DNA of 64,000 bases from Gonapodya prolifera JEL478 (Eukaryota > Monoblepharomycota > Monoblepharidomycetes > Monoblepharidales > Gonapodyaceae). Below the pieces are notes generated by a model that did not search any database, was not told the DNA's origin, and was given only the letters and a program-made list of their open reading frames with translations. Both the position numbers and the translations under genes were made by a program. Of the stretch, positions 21,946 to 34,236 are shown piece by piece. Location of the stretch: the NCBI GenBank assembly GCA_001574975.1, contig KQ965772.1:278572-342571 (forward strand), read 5' to 3'. How positions within the stretch are numbered: position 1 is the stretch's first letter; every line of letters begins with the position of its first letter.

Positions 21946-24407
21946 TCACCTCATAATAGCGAGGATTATAGACACCGTCAGTCCGATAATCGCCACTCCA
22001 AGAATTGCAAGTGGGACCCAATTAATCGTTCGATAAAGCGGCTTGAGTTGGTCGCATGTGTTAGCGGAACTGTTCTCTGGAGCCAATGGTACAAACGCCA
22101 CCCACACCGCTCACGAGCACAATGATCGCCGAGATCACTTGAATCGTCGTGTCGTTCACCGACTGCACGGTTTGCAGTTCTCGACCAGGTTTGGCACCTT
22201 GAGCGATCGTCGTCGATGCTGCAACGAAAGAGAAGTTCCACCCAACTCCGACAAGGGTCTCGCCGACATAGAAGACGGGGAGGTGCTCCCCGGCGAAGAG
22301 AATGGCGATGGACAAGGTAAGGATGGCGATTCCACTGTTGAAATAGGTAAACGTTGAAGCAGGGAACGCTAACAGTGAAATCGCTCACATAATGTTCATG
22401 CGGACGCTGCCAAATCTGTCAATTAGGTAGCCAGTGAAAATAGACGGAGCTGATTGATATGTTCAAAATCAGCTCATTGTGATGCAGCACACACACAAAC
22501 GGCGGACGCACCGAACATTCCCTGTTTAGAGGGGTCAGATGAGATTGATAAGATCGAAAAAAAGAGTGATGTAAACTGTACGCGAACATACCAATACATG
22601 CGCCATAATCACATTCGCCTGATCAGAGAATGTGAAGCCTGCGTTCGTGATCGCGATCGGGGCAGGAGCCATCATGAGGACCTGTGCAATTCAAAGACGA
22701 ATACCATCGGCACCGAGTCCCGATTGGTTTGGAAAGTAGCTCTCACCATGATCATGTACGACACAAGACCAGACACGACGGCGATGAGGTACTTTTTGCT
22801 GCTGAAGACTCGACGGACAATAGCACTTCGCGATTCCAGGGGAGCTTTCACCTCCGTAACCGCATATTCTGAGAGTGAAGTCGTGGTGATCTTTGCGGGG
22901 ATTCTGTCGAGGAAAGAAAGCGGTTTGATTTTAATCATGGCATCAATTGTATCGCAAAAGGTTAGAGACTTACCTTAGACCCATAACCGTCAATGTCATT
23001 GCAAAAATAATGCACTCCAGAATGATGTAGATGCCGAGGTACTTGCTGTCAGGCACCAACCATACAGCCGCTCGCGTGATTTGAGGTCCGATCGGGGCTG
23101 CTACGGCGGCGCCAGCGACGACCCAGGAGAGCGCACGCGAAACGTACTTTGGGGGGCATACGGAGCGGACGCCAAAGCGGACGAGCTGGATTGAAAGTAC
23201 GAGTTAGGTCACAGATTGAACATCGTTGTGAGAAACGTTTGAAGCTTACCTGTGTGGTGGCTTGCTGCGTTCCCTGGAACAGAAGCTTTGAAGGTGAAAC
23301 AGGAGGAGTCGACATTTATACCGCACTTGCACGTCTCCGTCACAAAAGGATGCACTTACCCCAAGGCACAAGAGCGAGAAGCTCCAATACTTCATTGCGA
23401 GCAAGCATAGAGTAGCTCCGATCAGACCACCACCAGTGCCCACTGATACGGCGTTTGGAAAAATGCGAATTATGAATTGGTTGCGTGCGATACATCCCGC
23501 AGTTATCCAACGACGCTCGACTCACCAACGTACGACACTCTCAGCCCATAGCGCTCCCCAATATACGACAGAGGCATCGTACTGAGCAACCCGCCAATGA
23601 AAATAAGCCCGTTCGGGAGCGTGGCGAGGTAGTCACCGGCCATTTCTTTGGCGATGGCGACCGTACCTGGTTGATGAGAATGGGTATGAGTGAGTGGGAG
23701 AGGAGCAAGAAGGGAGCAGTGAGAGACAGCGGTCGAGCTTACCGGCGATGTGGGTGAATTGAACGGTCTGATTGGGAACGGGGTTGGGTCGGGTACCGGC
23801 TTAGCAAGGCGAATCTTAGGTAAGGTGTGTAGAGAGTTTAGAGCGAGTTTAGTACCCACATATCCCTATGGTGGAGGCCAGCATTAACGTGTTAAGCAGT
23901 TCAGCGTCAAATCGCCATGAAAAGAGGTGACACAAAGACTTACAAGGAACCATGCAAGAATGAGGAGAAAAACGTTCGTCTTCCAGTGGGGTGGAGCGGG
24001 GCTGGAGTTTGCAAGGGGGTGATGGTAAAATATTCATTTGAGATATGTTCTGGGAATGCAGCGACGTGATCCACCCGATAGATTGCTGCTCTGTAAGCAA
24101 GCTTAATCATAGACTCGTCCCCGCCTTCCCAAGAAGCTGGGCGAGTCGATGCAGCAGACGATGACAAATCCGATTTCCCAACTTTTGCTTCCATGACTTC
24201 CCCGAGCCATCATGCCCCCACAACAGAGTTCACGAATACGCACGGCTCGTCGTCTTCGGATTTTAAAATCAACTTCCTCGTGGCAGCCTGAGCAACGGAT
24301 GCAGAAGCTGCCACGGGAGACACGGGCAGCTCCCCCGATTCCTCCGACGGGGAAGCAGTGTGCATTCCGAGTTTTGGATCGGCTGTTGCGTCGTGCGAGT
24401 ATGTCAT
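21946..24407 (-). CDS. MFS transporter (unknown substrate), one frame break
   Basis: Major facilitator of the drug/H+ antiporter type. The proposed start MTYSHDATADPKLGMHTA gives a disordered N-terminus; TM1 (NVFLLILAWFLGYVG) is formed by splicing at about 23940-23874. Recognisable helices: LPNGLIFIGGLLSTMPL, the loop 2-3 motif SYIGERYGLRVSYVG, MKYWSFSLLCLG, GAAVAAPIGPQITRAAVW, KYLIAVVSGLVSYMIM, MAPAPIAITNAGFTFSDQ, the second-half ILFAGEHLPVFYVGETLVG, VGWNFSFVAASTTIAQG and a last helix WVPLAILGVAIIGLTVSII. At least eight short introns. Near 22109-22116 one extra base separates the frame of IQVISAIIVLV from that of WVAFVPLAPENSS and the final helix. The GWNF motif resembles the riboflavin/uncharacterised YfkF-like bacterial MFS group (tentative). 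Confidence 0.75.
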
Positions 24408-24765
24408 TTGGCGTTCGGCACAAATATAACTGTGGGGAAAGTATCAAAAAAAGCTCCGAAACGAAGGCACGGACGGGCCCTGGGCCGATGCCGATATCAC
24501 CCTCGTTGACTCGACGTGTTCGCTCGTACGTGATGTATTTGTGTTTCTTTCATAAGATAGATGGGAAGCGACCAAAACTCGGCTGTGGTGGTCTGGCAGG
24601 TAACCGGCTCACAATACTCACAATACAGCTGTACGTCAAACAACGGTGGACGAAAGTGTGGCGATAGCCAAAAGTTCCGAAGTGAGAGGCAAGGGCTGCG
24701 GCGAGAGCCGATGACACTTCAAAAGGATTTTCAAATCTTTACGAAAGAGATACATAGACGACGCT

Positions 24766-26553
24766 CTAACGTCTAAAGAGGGGGAACGCCGTATCGGGCT
24801 TGTTGCTCAAAATCTTCTCGATCCTGCAAAAATGGCGTCAGCAAAATTTTCCCAAGTACCGCAAGAGAGAGGTACTTGTCAACCCACTTTTCCAACACGT
24901 CCGGCGACAGCTTGTCCACAAGCTTGAGCGCGCCCATGTTCTCCGTTACTTGCTCCTTGCGCGAGGCGCCCGTGATGACGGTCGACACGTTGGGGTTCTT
25001 GAGGCACCAAGCCAGGGCGAGTTGGGCCGTCGTGCCACCGACTTGTTCCGCGATGGGCTTTGGTTTGTACGTCAGACGTGAAGGGGATGTGTGGCGGGAG
25101 ATCAGTCAAGTTGTGATGGCTGAAAAGAGCGTGAAACAGAGAAACGCACCAGCAACGCTCTCGTCTTCTCAATCTTGACTTTCCCCTCCTCGGTGGCAAA
25201 GTACCGGTTCGCGATCGACTTCATGAGCGCGTCGTCGAGGGCGAACCGAGAGCCGGCGGGGACAGTGAGCGAGTTGTACTTCCCGGAGAGGACACCCGAC
25301 GCGAGGGGGGACTTCAAGCGCGATAGTGAGGCATTCAATTAGCGCTATGTGAATCAGGTAAATGGCGTGCCAACGACGACTCACCCAAATAGTAGTCCCC
25401 ATCCCGAAATCCCTGTACAACGGGGCATACTCCTTCTCGAACCTCTCGCGCTCGAACATGTTGTACTGCGGCTGTTCCATTGAGGGGCCAACGAGACCCA
25501 GTCGGTCGGCCACGCGGTGGGCTTCAGTGATTTGTTGGGCGGACCATTCGGACTGCGGGGTGGAGAGGGGGAGGGTGAGTTGATGTGCTCAGGTGGGGGG
25601 AGCCAGAGCGGAGAGAGGAAATGGAAGGGAGAGGCTTACAGTTCCCCAGTAGAAGGCAAGTCCGTGGTCGATCAAGTAGTTGAACGCCCGCACTACGAAC
25701 GTAACACACATCCAGCGATGAGTCTACGTCCACCAACAATGCAAGGCATTTCGCCACTCCAAAGCTCACCGGTCTCCTCAATTGGCGTCTCGTTGTCCGG
25801 CCGGTGGGCGAAAATCAGGTCCACGTAGTCAGTTCCGAGACGTTCGAGAGAGGCTTTCGTTCCCTCGATGATGTGTTTTCTTCAGCGTCAAAGAAGGACA
25901 CAGAAGAACACATGGATGATTGGGAATCCAACTCTCTGAGAATGGTCAAAAGGGTGTTCCGCTCACCGGCTCAACCCCTGATCATTCACGCCCTTACCAC
26001 CCCAAAAGAGCTTTGTCGCGATCACGAGATCCGACCGCTTCAGCCCAAGGTTCTTGAATGCCTTGCCCATGTCGATCTCGGAGCGGCCGTCGGCGTATAC
26101 TTCCGCGCTGAAGGTTGGAGTGGTGGTGAAGACAGTTGACGAGTGTCCAAGAGTGTAGCTGCAAGCTGCGGCAAAAGCTCACGTGTCGAAGAAGTTGACG
26201 CCATGGTTCCACGCCTCCTCAATGCACTGCTGGGCGACGTCTGTGTCGTGTGGAGCCCCGTGTCGACGTCAATAAATGACGCGATCGCGTCGTTGCAAAC
26301 GGGGAAACACTCACCGTCTCCGACTTGTTTTCCGTACGTCACCCTTCATTTTGACCGAATCGACCCGTGGCAGGTGGTAGGAGCGCCCAATCGTGGTCCG
26401 ATGCGTTGTGGAAAGCCGAGGAAAAACGCGCACAAAGTGTCGGAACCAAAACTCGAGAAGCCCATCACGAGGGGAGAAGGGGGCAACGCACCATCCGCCG
26501 AGTGAGAGCGCGCTGACGCGGATTCCGGCTTTTCCGAGGCGGCGGTATTCCAT
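24766..26553 (-). CDS. Aldo-keto reductase, voltage-gated K+ channel beta-subunit type (AKR6)
   Basis: NADPH-dependent oxidoreductase of the AKR superfamily. Start [20 protein letters not shown] is the canonical opening. The exons run: [24 protein letters not shown] (active-site Asp), [17 protein letters not shown] with the catalytic Tyr, [18 protein letters not shown] with the catalytic Lys, [15 protein letters not shown] with the catalytic His, [62 protein letters not shown] and the end [13 protein letters not shown]. The Kv-beta-specific QYNMFxR and SGxLSGKY blocks place it in AKR6; fungal members act as soluble aldehyde or quinone reductases. Last intron about 24891-24842, stop TAG at 24766. 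No lesion is seen, in contrast to its neighbours. Confidence 0.88.
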
Positions 26554-26733
26554 TGTGATTGGGTGGGTGATGGGTGCGGATCGGTGGGACGAAAGGGTTT
26601 GGTAAGCAAATGTAAAGTCAGGGTAACTCAAGTGAAGCCCGGCAAGATAACGTCGCGAAAATGATGGTAAGATTGCTTGTAATGTATCAATGAGGTTCTT
26701 CCAAACCCGGTATCATCAAAACAAATAAATTCT

Positions 26734-27733
26734 CTAAACTTCGCCCCACTTCGAAGACTCCACCTCCGGCTCCACCTTGCCTGCCGTCCCACTCCCCTTC
26801 CCACTCCCACTCGTCAAGCTCCCACGCAACCTGCCATCATCTCGCTTCCCTTCATCCACCCACCGCTTCCTTATCTTTTCGTAAATCACCTTTTCCAGCA
26901 CCGTCGTCAAGTAAAAATACGCCAGCATCGCCACGACCCCGAAAGTGAGCACGGTGTAGAAGAGGGCGTGGTTGTCGTATAGGCCGCCTGAAAGGTAGAA
27001 CGAACGGAGGAAGTGCAGTGAGCACAGCGCAGCGTAACATTCAATGAATTAATCCGCGTTTAATTTGCAGTGACAGCAGTCAGCATTGACCACACCGCCA
27101 GCCTGAAGGGGCAGACACGCACCGAGAACGAACGCCCCATTGGCCAGCATGAGCACGATCCCGATCCCGCATAGAACAAAGGGCGAGTCGCAGAGGTACC
27201 AGAAGCGGGAGATGAACCATTTGGCGTCTTGGTCGCCGAGCATGTTGAGCTGGGGGCGGGGTGTACGGGGATGGTGGTAGTGGTGGATGGGGAAGGGGGT
27301 TACGGTGAGTGAGTTGAGAGGATGATGAGGGAACATATTACGAACGAATTTGGATGATGATGAGGGATGATGTGAGGAATGAATTTGAATAACACTCCAG
27401 GCGGATGGTTCGCGTCAATACGAACACCAACCTCGCCATAAAGTGTCGCACTCCACAACGTCGCGCTCAAGCAAAACAGAAACGCAAAGGCGACGAGCCC
27501 CCCACATAGGGCTTTGCGGTCGATACCCAAAATGGTGGACGAGAGTGAAGGGTCGAATGTGACGCCGGAGTTTGAGACGAGGTACTTAAATATTTTAGAG
27601 AGTTGCGGGAGATGTGGTGATGAGTGAGTCAAGATAGCAGTACGACGAGAATGAATAGAGGTACCGTGAATCCTGACGTGAGACCCGATACGGAGCAGAC
27701 GAGCTGCCAGTACTGTCGCAAACACGCGTTCAT
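26734..27733 (-). CDS. Polytopic membrane protein of unknown function
   Basis: Minus-strand exons give: MNACLRQYWQLVCSVSG (start, 27733), after an intron YLVSNSGVTFDPSLSST then a helix (LVAFAFLFCLSATLWSATLYG), after another intron LNMLGDQDAKWFISRFWYL then a helix (FVLCGIGIVLMLANGAFVLG), and GGLYDNHALFYTVLTFGV with a third helix, ending in a charged tail (RKRWVDEGKRDDGR ... SSKWGEV). The N-terminal part is weakly hydrophobic and could be a fourth helix. Each intron is about 80-100 nt with GT-AG ends. I do not recognise the family. It shares a 540-bp upstream region with the divergent disordered-protein gene. Confidence 0.62.
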
Positions 27734-28270
27734 CAGAGGTGTCGGGTAATCGAAGAGACAGATCATCGGCTCACGTTCTTTGCTCGATCCGACAATTCTT
27801 TACTGTCGAGCGTGTCCGCCAGCATCCGCCATTCGTAGAACATTTCGCTGCGGTGTGGAAGGGTGTTGCGTTGTCCGCGTCAATTATCCCAAATCGGGAA
27901 CACTCCACGCCCGCCACGTCAGAGCTACTCCGGGGCCGCAGAGTACGCTTGTGACATCACTGTGCGCGTGACCAGGTCGCGCAAAACAGAAACGCTAAAT
28001 CGAGCCAACACGTGCCAATATTTCCTATTCGGGTGCGGCCCGGGGTCACCCCCAAAACAGGGGTTTGCGCCGCATCGCACAGCGGATCTTTGCTTGAGGA
28101 GAATCCACCGCCATTCTATCGTCGACTCAGAAGTAGAAAAAGGTGAGCGCGCCCTACGTGTCGTCACTCGCAGGTCCGGCGTCTCACGAACGATGCAGGG
28201 CTGTCCCGCAGGAGGAAAGGGACTGCAACCAACAGCACAACAAACTCACGTCCGCAATCACCGCGCTGCA
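27734..28270. other. Intergenic region between divergent genes
   Basis: About 540 bp that must hold the promoters of the minus-strand membrane gene and the plus-strand disordered-protein gene. The frame upstream of 28271 stays open, so the plus gene could start further 5' (for instance in the Gln-rich stretch at 28220-28270), but no supporting ATG with good context is seen. No repeat or RNA gene is recognised. Confidence 0.4.
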
Positions 28271-29945
28271 ATGCTGAGCACGTCATCGGACAACGCGGTC
28301 GCGCTCTTCGGCAAGCACGTCGAGGTCGCGGAGTCGCTCGANCGTCTGGCGATGGACATTGGCGTCGCAGGGTGGGACCAGGTCAAGGCTGCGCTCGACA
28401 CCGTCAGAGCGTCCGCGGGCACAACAAGATTCGAAGAAAAGGCGAGGACGGTTGAAATCCAGTTGAGAGATCTCGCCGTCAGAGGAGGGGCCTCCGCGGT
28501 GCAGGAGAGAACCAGCGATGCTGCTGGGTCCGGCCCAACGTCCCCCACAACAGAGGTGGGTTTTCATTCGACCAGACATGCAACACATGCAAGATGTGCA
28601 TCGAATTTCTAATATATGAAACCAACTCTCCTCTCCGCTTTCACAGACACCCCCCGAAGCTACTTCCCCCACCATCGAGCGCCCCACACTCACTCGTCGT
28701 TCAACCTCCCTCTCGGGCCTAGCAGCCATCATCTCCGGCTCCAAGTCTGGCCGCCCGGCTCTCCCACGCATCGAAATCCCCATGCCTCCACAGGACCCCT
28801 CGGGCCTCGCTGTCGCACGCCAAAGTCAGGAGATCGTCACTCCGACAAACCCACACCCACCTGCGTCAACTTTGATGCAGCTCGAGACCCCCCCGCTGCA
28901 ACGTATCCCCGATATGGCTTCCAGGCCGCCTGCTCTCCCTCCTCGCGGCCGAGGTCCCAGGTCGCATGCAACCACGTTATCCCAACCTGCGAACCTACAG
29001 GAACCAATCATCCGCGCAAGCCGCAGCCGTCCACACCTCGCACTTCCCGGCATGTCCGATACGCACGGCCACGGCCCGCTTCAACAGCACACGGCAATCT
29101 CGCCCTCGGCTTACAACGCCAGCACCATCCCGACCTCGAGCGGATGTGGACCGACGGCAGGCGCTCGTCCGCCAAGCCCAAACCTCGGAAACCACCCGCC
29201 GCTCCCCGACTTGCCCGCTCACCCCCCACACCAGTCGCAATCGCAATCGCATGTCCTCCCAGGCTCGTTACTCCAACTACACCCGCACGAAGCCGCCACA
29301 ATCCAGTCCCGCCTCCCAAACGGGTACAGGCTCGTGCGTATGGGGACTGGCCAGGTCGGCGCGCCCGCTGGGTGGCCTATTCCGCCTTGGTGGGCCGCCG
29401 ACGGTGCAACCGGTGCAGGCGCAGGAGACTCCACTTCGCAACAGTACACACCGCTGTGGGGCCCGTCAAGGTCCACGAGCTTGCCCTCGGGACTGCACCA
29501 TATCCGGATGCGCTCCCCCGTGAGAACGCCGTCCCAGCTCGGGCAAGGGCAAGTGCAGGGGCAGGAGGACACCGCTCCTCCAGACCACACCGCGCCCACT
29601 CCCCCGCAACTCACCGCCCCCACCGTGCGTCACAGGGTGTATTACTCTCGCCCGAGAGCTGCGCCGGCTGCCGAACCGGACTCGGAGTACGAGGACGACG
29701 ATCTCGGCCCTGCGCCTCAAGCGAGTCGGGCCAGCGCTGGTGGGAGGACACCCGTTCGCAGGACTTCGAGGTCGCGTCAGCAGGCCGATCCGCTCTCCCC
29801 AGGTCGCGAAGCTGCAGGTGCAAGTGCAGGTGTACCCCTCAGTGATGCGAGAGGAAGAGTGAACGGAGCAGCGCCGAGGCATTCGATTTCAAGGATGAGG
29901 GGGCATGGACTGAGCGGGAGTGATGCGCGGAATGGTGGAATGTGA
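28271..29945 (+). CDS. Intrinsically disordered Pro/Ser/Gln-rich protein with short helical N-terminus
   Basis: Two exons, 28271-28555 and 28647-29945, joined in frame (ACA GAG|ACA CCC). The first 80 or so residues are predicted helical (VALFGKHVEVAESL ... WDQVKAALDTVRASAG); the remaining 430 are low complexity, with Pro-, Ser- and Gln-rich stretches and RSTSL, RRTSRSR and RHSISR basic-Ser motifs that look like kinase sites. No catalytic domain. An undetermined base at 28342 leaves one codon unreadable. Because the second exon is GC-rich, a second 400-codon frame overlaps it; the chosen frame is the one that splices to exon 1. Function unknown. Confidence 0.55.
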
Positions 29946-30184
29946 GGCGCGAGGGAGGGAGGGCGTGCGGGGCGAGATCGTTTTGGGAGGGGTGCATCTG
30001 TTGATAAGAGGGACTCGTTGGGAGAGAACTCAAGTAAAGCGTGCAGCACAAGGCTGCCACGCCGGAAGTTGCATTTTGGTTTTGTCCTCTTTGGACGTGG
30101 CAGGATCCGGTCCACAAACGAGGACTCCGGGCACTGCTATTTTTGGCCTGTTTTGCCTTGTTCCCTCTTCTGCCAAAGCTTTGA

Positions 30185-30202
30185 TTTTTTTTTTTTTTTT
30201 TA
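30185..30202. repeat. Poly(T) tract, about 18 nt
   Basis: A mononucleotide run in the convergent gap between the disordered-protein gene and the SH3 receptor-like gene. No target-site duplication or retroposed gene is visible beside it, so it is most simply a microsatellite. Confidence 0.8.
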
Positions 30203-30348
30203 CACATACCAAGAGGAGAACGTATACTAGCTAGCTTTTGTACGAGTACGAAGAGGAATTGTGTGTCATTGAATCCGCTCGCGTAGCTGATGTGCGATGA
30301 TAAATATGGAGATGTGTTTAAATCATATAACTGGGACGGGAGTGGGAA

Positions 30349-33300
30349 TTATTCCGCTATTGTGGATTTCCGCCCAGCGAGCTCTTCAAACGCTTCCTGT
30401 GTGAGCAGGCCCTGCTTCAAAAGATCTTCGAGCGTGTTGAGCGGGACTGCACACACAAAACCGGAATGAATGGTATGAACAACAATGATAACAGACACGC
30501 GCGGGCAACGCTCGCACGACTTTCCGCTCACTTTGAATATCCCGCTTCGTCTCCCTCCCTTGATCGTCTCTCGCGAGCAAGTTCCCCGGGCGCGTACTTT
30601 CCCACCGATCCGGTAAATTATGCGTCGACTGAATGCTCTGCGGACGTCCGATCGTTCGAGCCCTAGGGCTCTTGAGCGTTGCGGGCGTGACTGGGAATGC
30701 AAGGTCAGACACGGATTGCGTAACCTCAGCGGCGCCCGCGCCGTATCTCCGAGTGAAGGTGCGGCGCTGGTCTGGATGTGAGCTGTGCGATCCCTCCGAG
30801 CCCGGCCGCACGTGTCCGTGCGGTGACCCGAAATCGGGTTCGTGTACGTCAGCTCGATCCAGTGTCGTCGTGACCTTTGGTGTGCCGTCTTCCCCTAAAA
30901 TCGGTGATCGCGCCATCGTGGCTGCATACGGACTGCCACTGCCATAGATCTGGTCCCCCCGCCCAAGCGATGACTTCGCATCGGAAAGCCAGGTCGACGC
31001 AGTTGGGATCGAGCTTGCAATAACCTCGACCTGGTTTTGCTGGTTCCCGAATTGGAATTCAGTGCCGCCTCCTGTTTCCAGCAAAATGAGCACGTCGATC
31101 GGCACCATCCCCTTCTCAGAGCTATTGATGTTGTCGGCCTCGCACCACCCGTCTTCGAAGAGGTGACCGACGTAGAAGACCCGGCCTTGTCCGACGACGA
31201 GCTCGTCAGCGTTTTGGGGGAGGTAGTCGGATCTGTAAAGTGACGAATTGTTTCCGCTTAGGATCGACCGTAAATCATAGCAACTCCCACATTCCGATAA
31301 ACACTCGGTTGAGAGCCACGCCGTTTCCGGCGCCAGGTGTTCCACCGAAAAACACGTAAGCTGGGTGAGCTCCGTGCCGGATCGCTGGATCGACCTCCAT
31401 ATCTCCATGCGGCAAGGGGTTCTCCGGTGATTGAACTGGTGCGGTATTTTGTGCGATAGCGCCCGTCTCCACGTGCAAATGAGAATGTCCGTCTTCTTGC
31501 ACTGATGGAACCGCATTGTTTCCGTGGCTAAGCGGAGTCTGCGGAACACCTCCTATTGATCTTCGCGTCGCGACACCGACAAGACGGGCAAGAGACTGAA
31601 CGATCGAGGATAATTCAGGAATCGCCAAACCACTGAAGTTCGGAACGCTTTCATTGTGTCTGTATGGTGGTCGTGAAAGAGTACCAGTGCTCCCTTCCCC
31701 GAGGAGATTTTGGCGTGACGTACCCAGGCCTTTCATTGGTATGTCTGGAGATTGTGCGAACTTGCGGCGACGACGAAGCACGATAATAACAGCTGAAGCT
31801 GCAATCAACGATGCTCCTCCGCCAGCTGCGACTGCTATGATTACTTTCTTGGGGGGTCCCGAGTTGTCGGTTGTTGAATCCCTGGAAATTGCGATCTGTG
31901 AGTCATCAAAAAAGTCGGAGATCATGCAAAAGGCACTACACTTACAAATTCCAACCTCCACTCGCACCACAGGTGGTAAGTCCAACAAGCGATCCAGAAC
32001 TCCCACCATTTGTTGGCGCCAGGCACGTTCCGCTATACAGTCTGTTTTCTATGTCTACGGAGGATGTACCTGTCGAGATTTTCCATGTCTGTGACGAAGA
32101 TGCAGAGCTCTGCCGCCGATTAAGCGACCCGTTTGCAGCTGCACAATTCGCGAGTGCTACAGAGGACGTGCTTGTCGCCGAAAGACACTGACCACTGTCA
32201 TCGAGTAGCTGATATCCTCCGGAGCAGGGAACGCTGTTGTCAAAGCACCTCCTACGGTATTGTTGGGTCCTGGATGATGCGAGATTGCAGGTCGTGGTTG
32301 TACAGACCAGATACAGAGATGCGGATACTCCATAAGTGACATAGAATGAAGTTTCCATTGATGACAGCGAAAATGACATCGAAGACGTCACTGAAGTTGA
32401 AGGCGAGGATGTTGTCAAACCGGATGTTGTCGTGTCGGATGCCACAGAGCTGGCGCTTGTGAGAGACGTCGAATTTGTACTCGAAGTGGTTGTAGTGCTT
32501 GACATTGTTGTCCGTGTGACACTGGGGCACTTGGACAAGCAACCTAAAATGCCCGGGCAGTTCACGAAGCCGGGCTGAAAAAAATACATGTTGAGATGGG
32601 AAAACGAGCAAAGATGCGTCGTATATGGCTCACCATACATCCGAGAACACATCCTCCATTTACACAGGTCCACGATTTCCTGCTTAATGGAGAAAGACTT
32701 CCGCTGCAAGTGAACCCACAAGTCCCGCAGTTGGAAGTGTCGTTTAAAAGGTTGGTACAAACTCCGTCGCACACTGGGAGAAAGTTCGGGCAGTTTTGCA
32801 CGCATCGACCTCCAAGGCAGTTTGCAAAACCTCCGATAGGTGGATCGCAGAAGCGGGTACAGGCTCCGCACTGGTTCCCGCACAAAGTCACGTGAGGCGT
32901 TTTTCAGGTCAAGAAAAGCTCTTCTCGTGACTCACATTGTTCACATCAGTCGTGAGATTCACACATTGAGATCCGCACCGTGTTTGTGCACATCCACCCA
33001 CTTCAGCACAGACGCCCTTCTGACAAACCGCTGTTCCTCCATATTGCGCATTGCAAACGTTTCCACAGCTCCCGCAGTTGTTAACGTCGGAGGAGAGATC
33101 GTTGCAGCGATACGGTGCGCACAGCGTTGTGTTCGCAGAGCACGTGGCGTTGCATACACCGGCGTTGCAGACAGTGGTGCCGAGTACGGTTGTGGGGCAG
33201 GCCCCTCCGCACTGGCCACACTACAAGGTGTACAAATTGGATAATGGTGTCGTAAGTACACTTTGCCCGGAAATAAGATGCCTTACGTTTTGAAGATCGG

Positions 33301-34236
33301 TTTGCAAGTTCGTACACACTCCATTGCAGTTCGCGAAGCCAGCGATACATGCTGGCGAGCAGCGCGGACAAGGGAAGACATTATGACACCGGTGAGCCAG
33401 AGTAATCGTACAATTGCGAACATACCTTTGATGGCGCAGGTGCCGGATGAGCACGTTCCAGCACAAGTATTTCCACACTTTCCACACTAGACGTGTTTGG
33501 GAATGTTCTGAAGGTTGCAGAAAACCTAACGCGTAGTTCCACTGCGAGTACTCACGTTGCTGGAATCAACCGTCAAATCCACGCATCCCGTCGAACAGCA
33601 TGATTTGCTAAATGGAACGATGGAAGTAGCAGGTTGTACCCGACCTCCACTATAGCCGTGCTTTGAAAACTCACCCCGTAGAGCAGTATGTGGAGGTGCC
33701 TCCGACAACGCAGCACGTCGCACTCGCTGGAGTGCAAGCACCACCGCACACTTGTTCGCTTGATGAGCAGTTCGTAGCCAGTGCAAGGTTCGCAGAAGAT
33801 GATGCAGAGTTCTGTTGTCGTTTTGATAGAGGTGGAGAGAAGACGGACGCGTGATCCAGACGTCGGGAGTCCGCTCCCGAAATGGATGGAGAATATGGTA
33901 GTGGAGGATGGGGAGAAGCGTCCTCGGGAGGAGGATGCTCAGAGAAGAAGGAATGATGACTATTAGAGGGGAGAACGGTTTCGGTGGCCAGCACCCCGAG
34001 GGGAAAGCACACTTGGTGATGAGGGCCAGCAATTGAGTGCCGAACACCGAAGTTGCACTGAAATGGAACGTACCAACAAGGAGAACCACTGCTATACACG
34101 CTGTTTGTGTCAGTAACCACAGTGTTTTCAGTCTCGTTGGATTCTGCCGAACAACGACAACCCTTGCCAAGACAGTGGTGGCGTCCAGAAGCTTCTTTGG
34201 CGGCATTGAGGGTGATGCTTTCATCCGATTCGACAT
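30349..34236 (-). CDS. Large receptor-like protein: Cys-rich repeats, ricin-B-like segment, TM, SH3, SHOCT-like tail
   Basis: Multi-exon gene. The proposed start MSNRMKASPSMPPKK leads to a hydrophobic signal/anchor (LWLLTQTACIAVVLLV). The ectodomain holds repeated Cys-rich units (SSSEQVCGGACTPASATCC; CNDLSSDVNNCGSCGNVC; CTNLLNDTSNCGTCG; CNGVCTNLQTDLQN), of the C-x3-C-xNL-xxD-xxNCGxCG type seen in Stig1-like repeats. Then a Ser/Thr mucin-like stretch and a segment with a QTW motif and spaced Cys (YQLLDDSGQCLSATS; SGTCLAPTNGGSSG) resembling a ricin-B lectin subdomain. One TM helix follows (VIIAVAAGGGASLIAASAVI, then RRRRKF), a cytoplasmic SH3 domain (SDYLPQNADELVVGQG ... DGWCEAD), a long Ser-rich linker and a last exon ending LEDLLKQGLLTQEAFEELA. 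Exon borders are only partly fixed and the start is tentative. A surface sensor or adhesion protein (inference). Confidence 0.68.

Noticed and set aside
28616-29845. 409-codon plus-strand frame overlapping the disordered protein
   Set aside because: Same GC-rich region, different frame; it does not splice to exon 1 and is dominated by Arg/Pro/His codons typical of a shadow frame.
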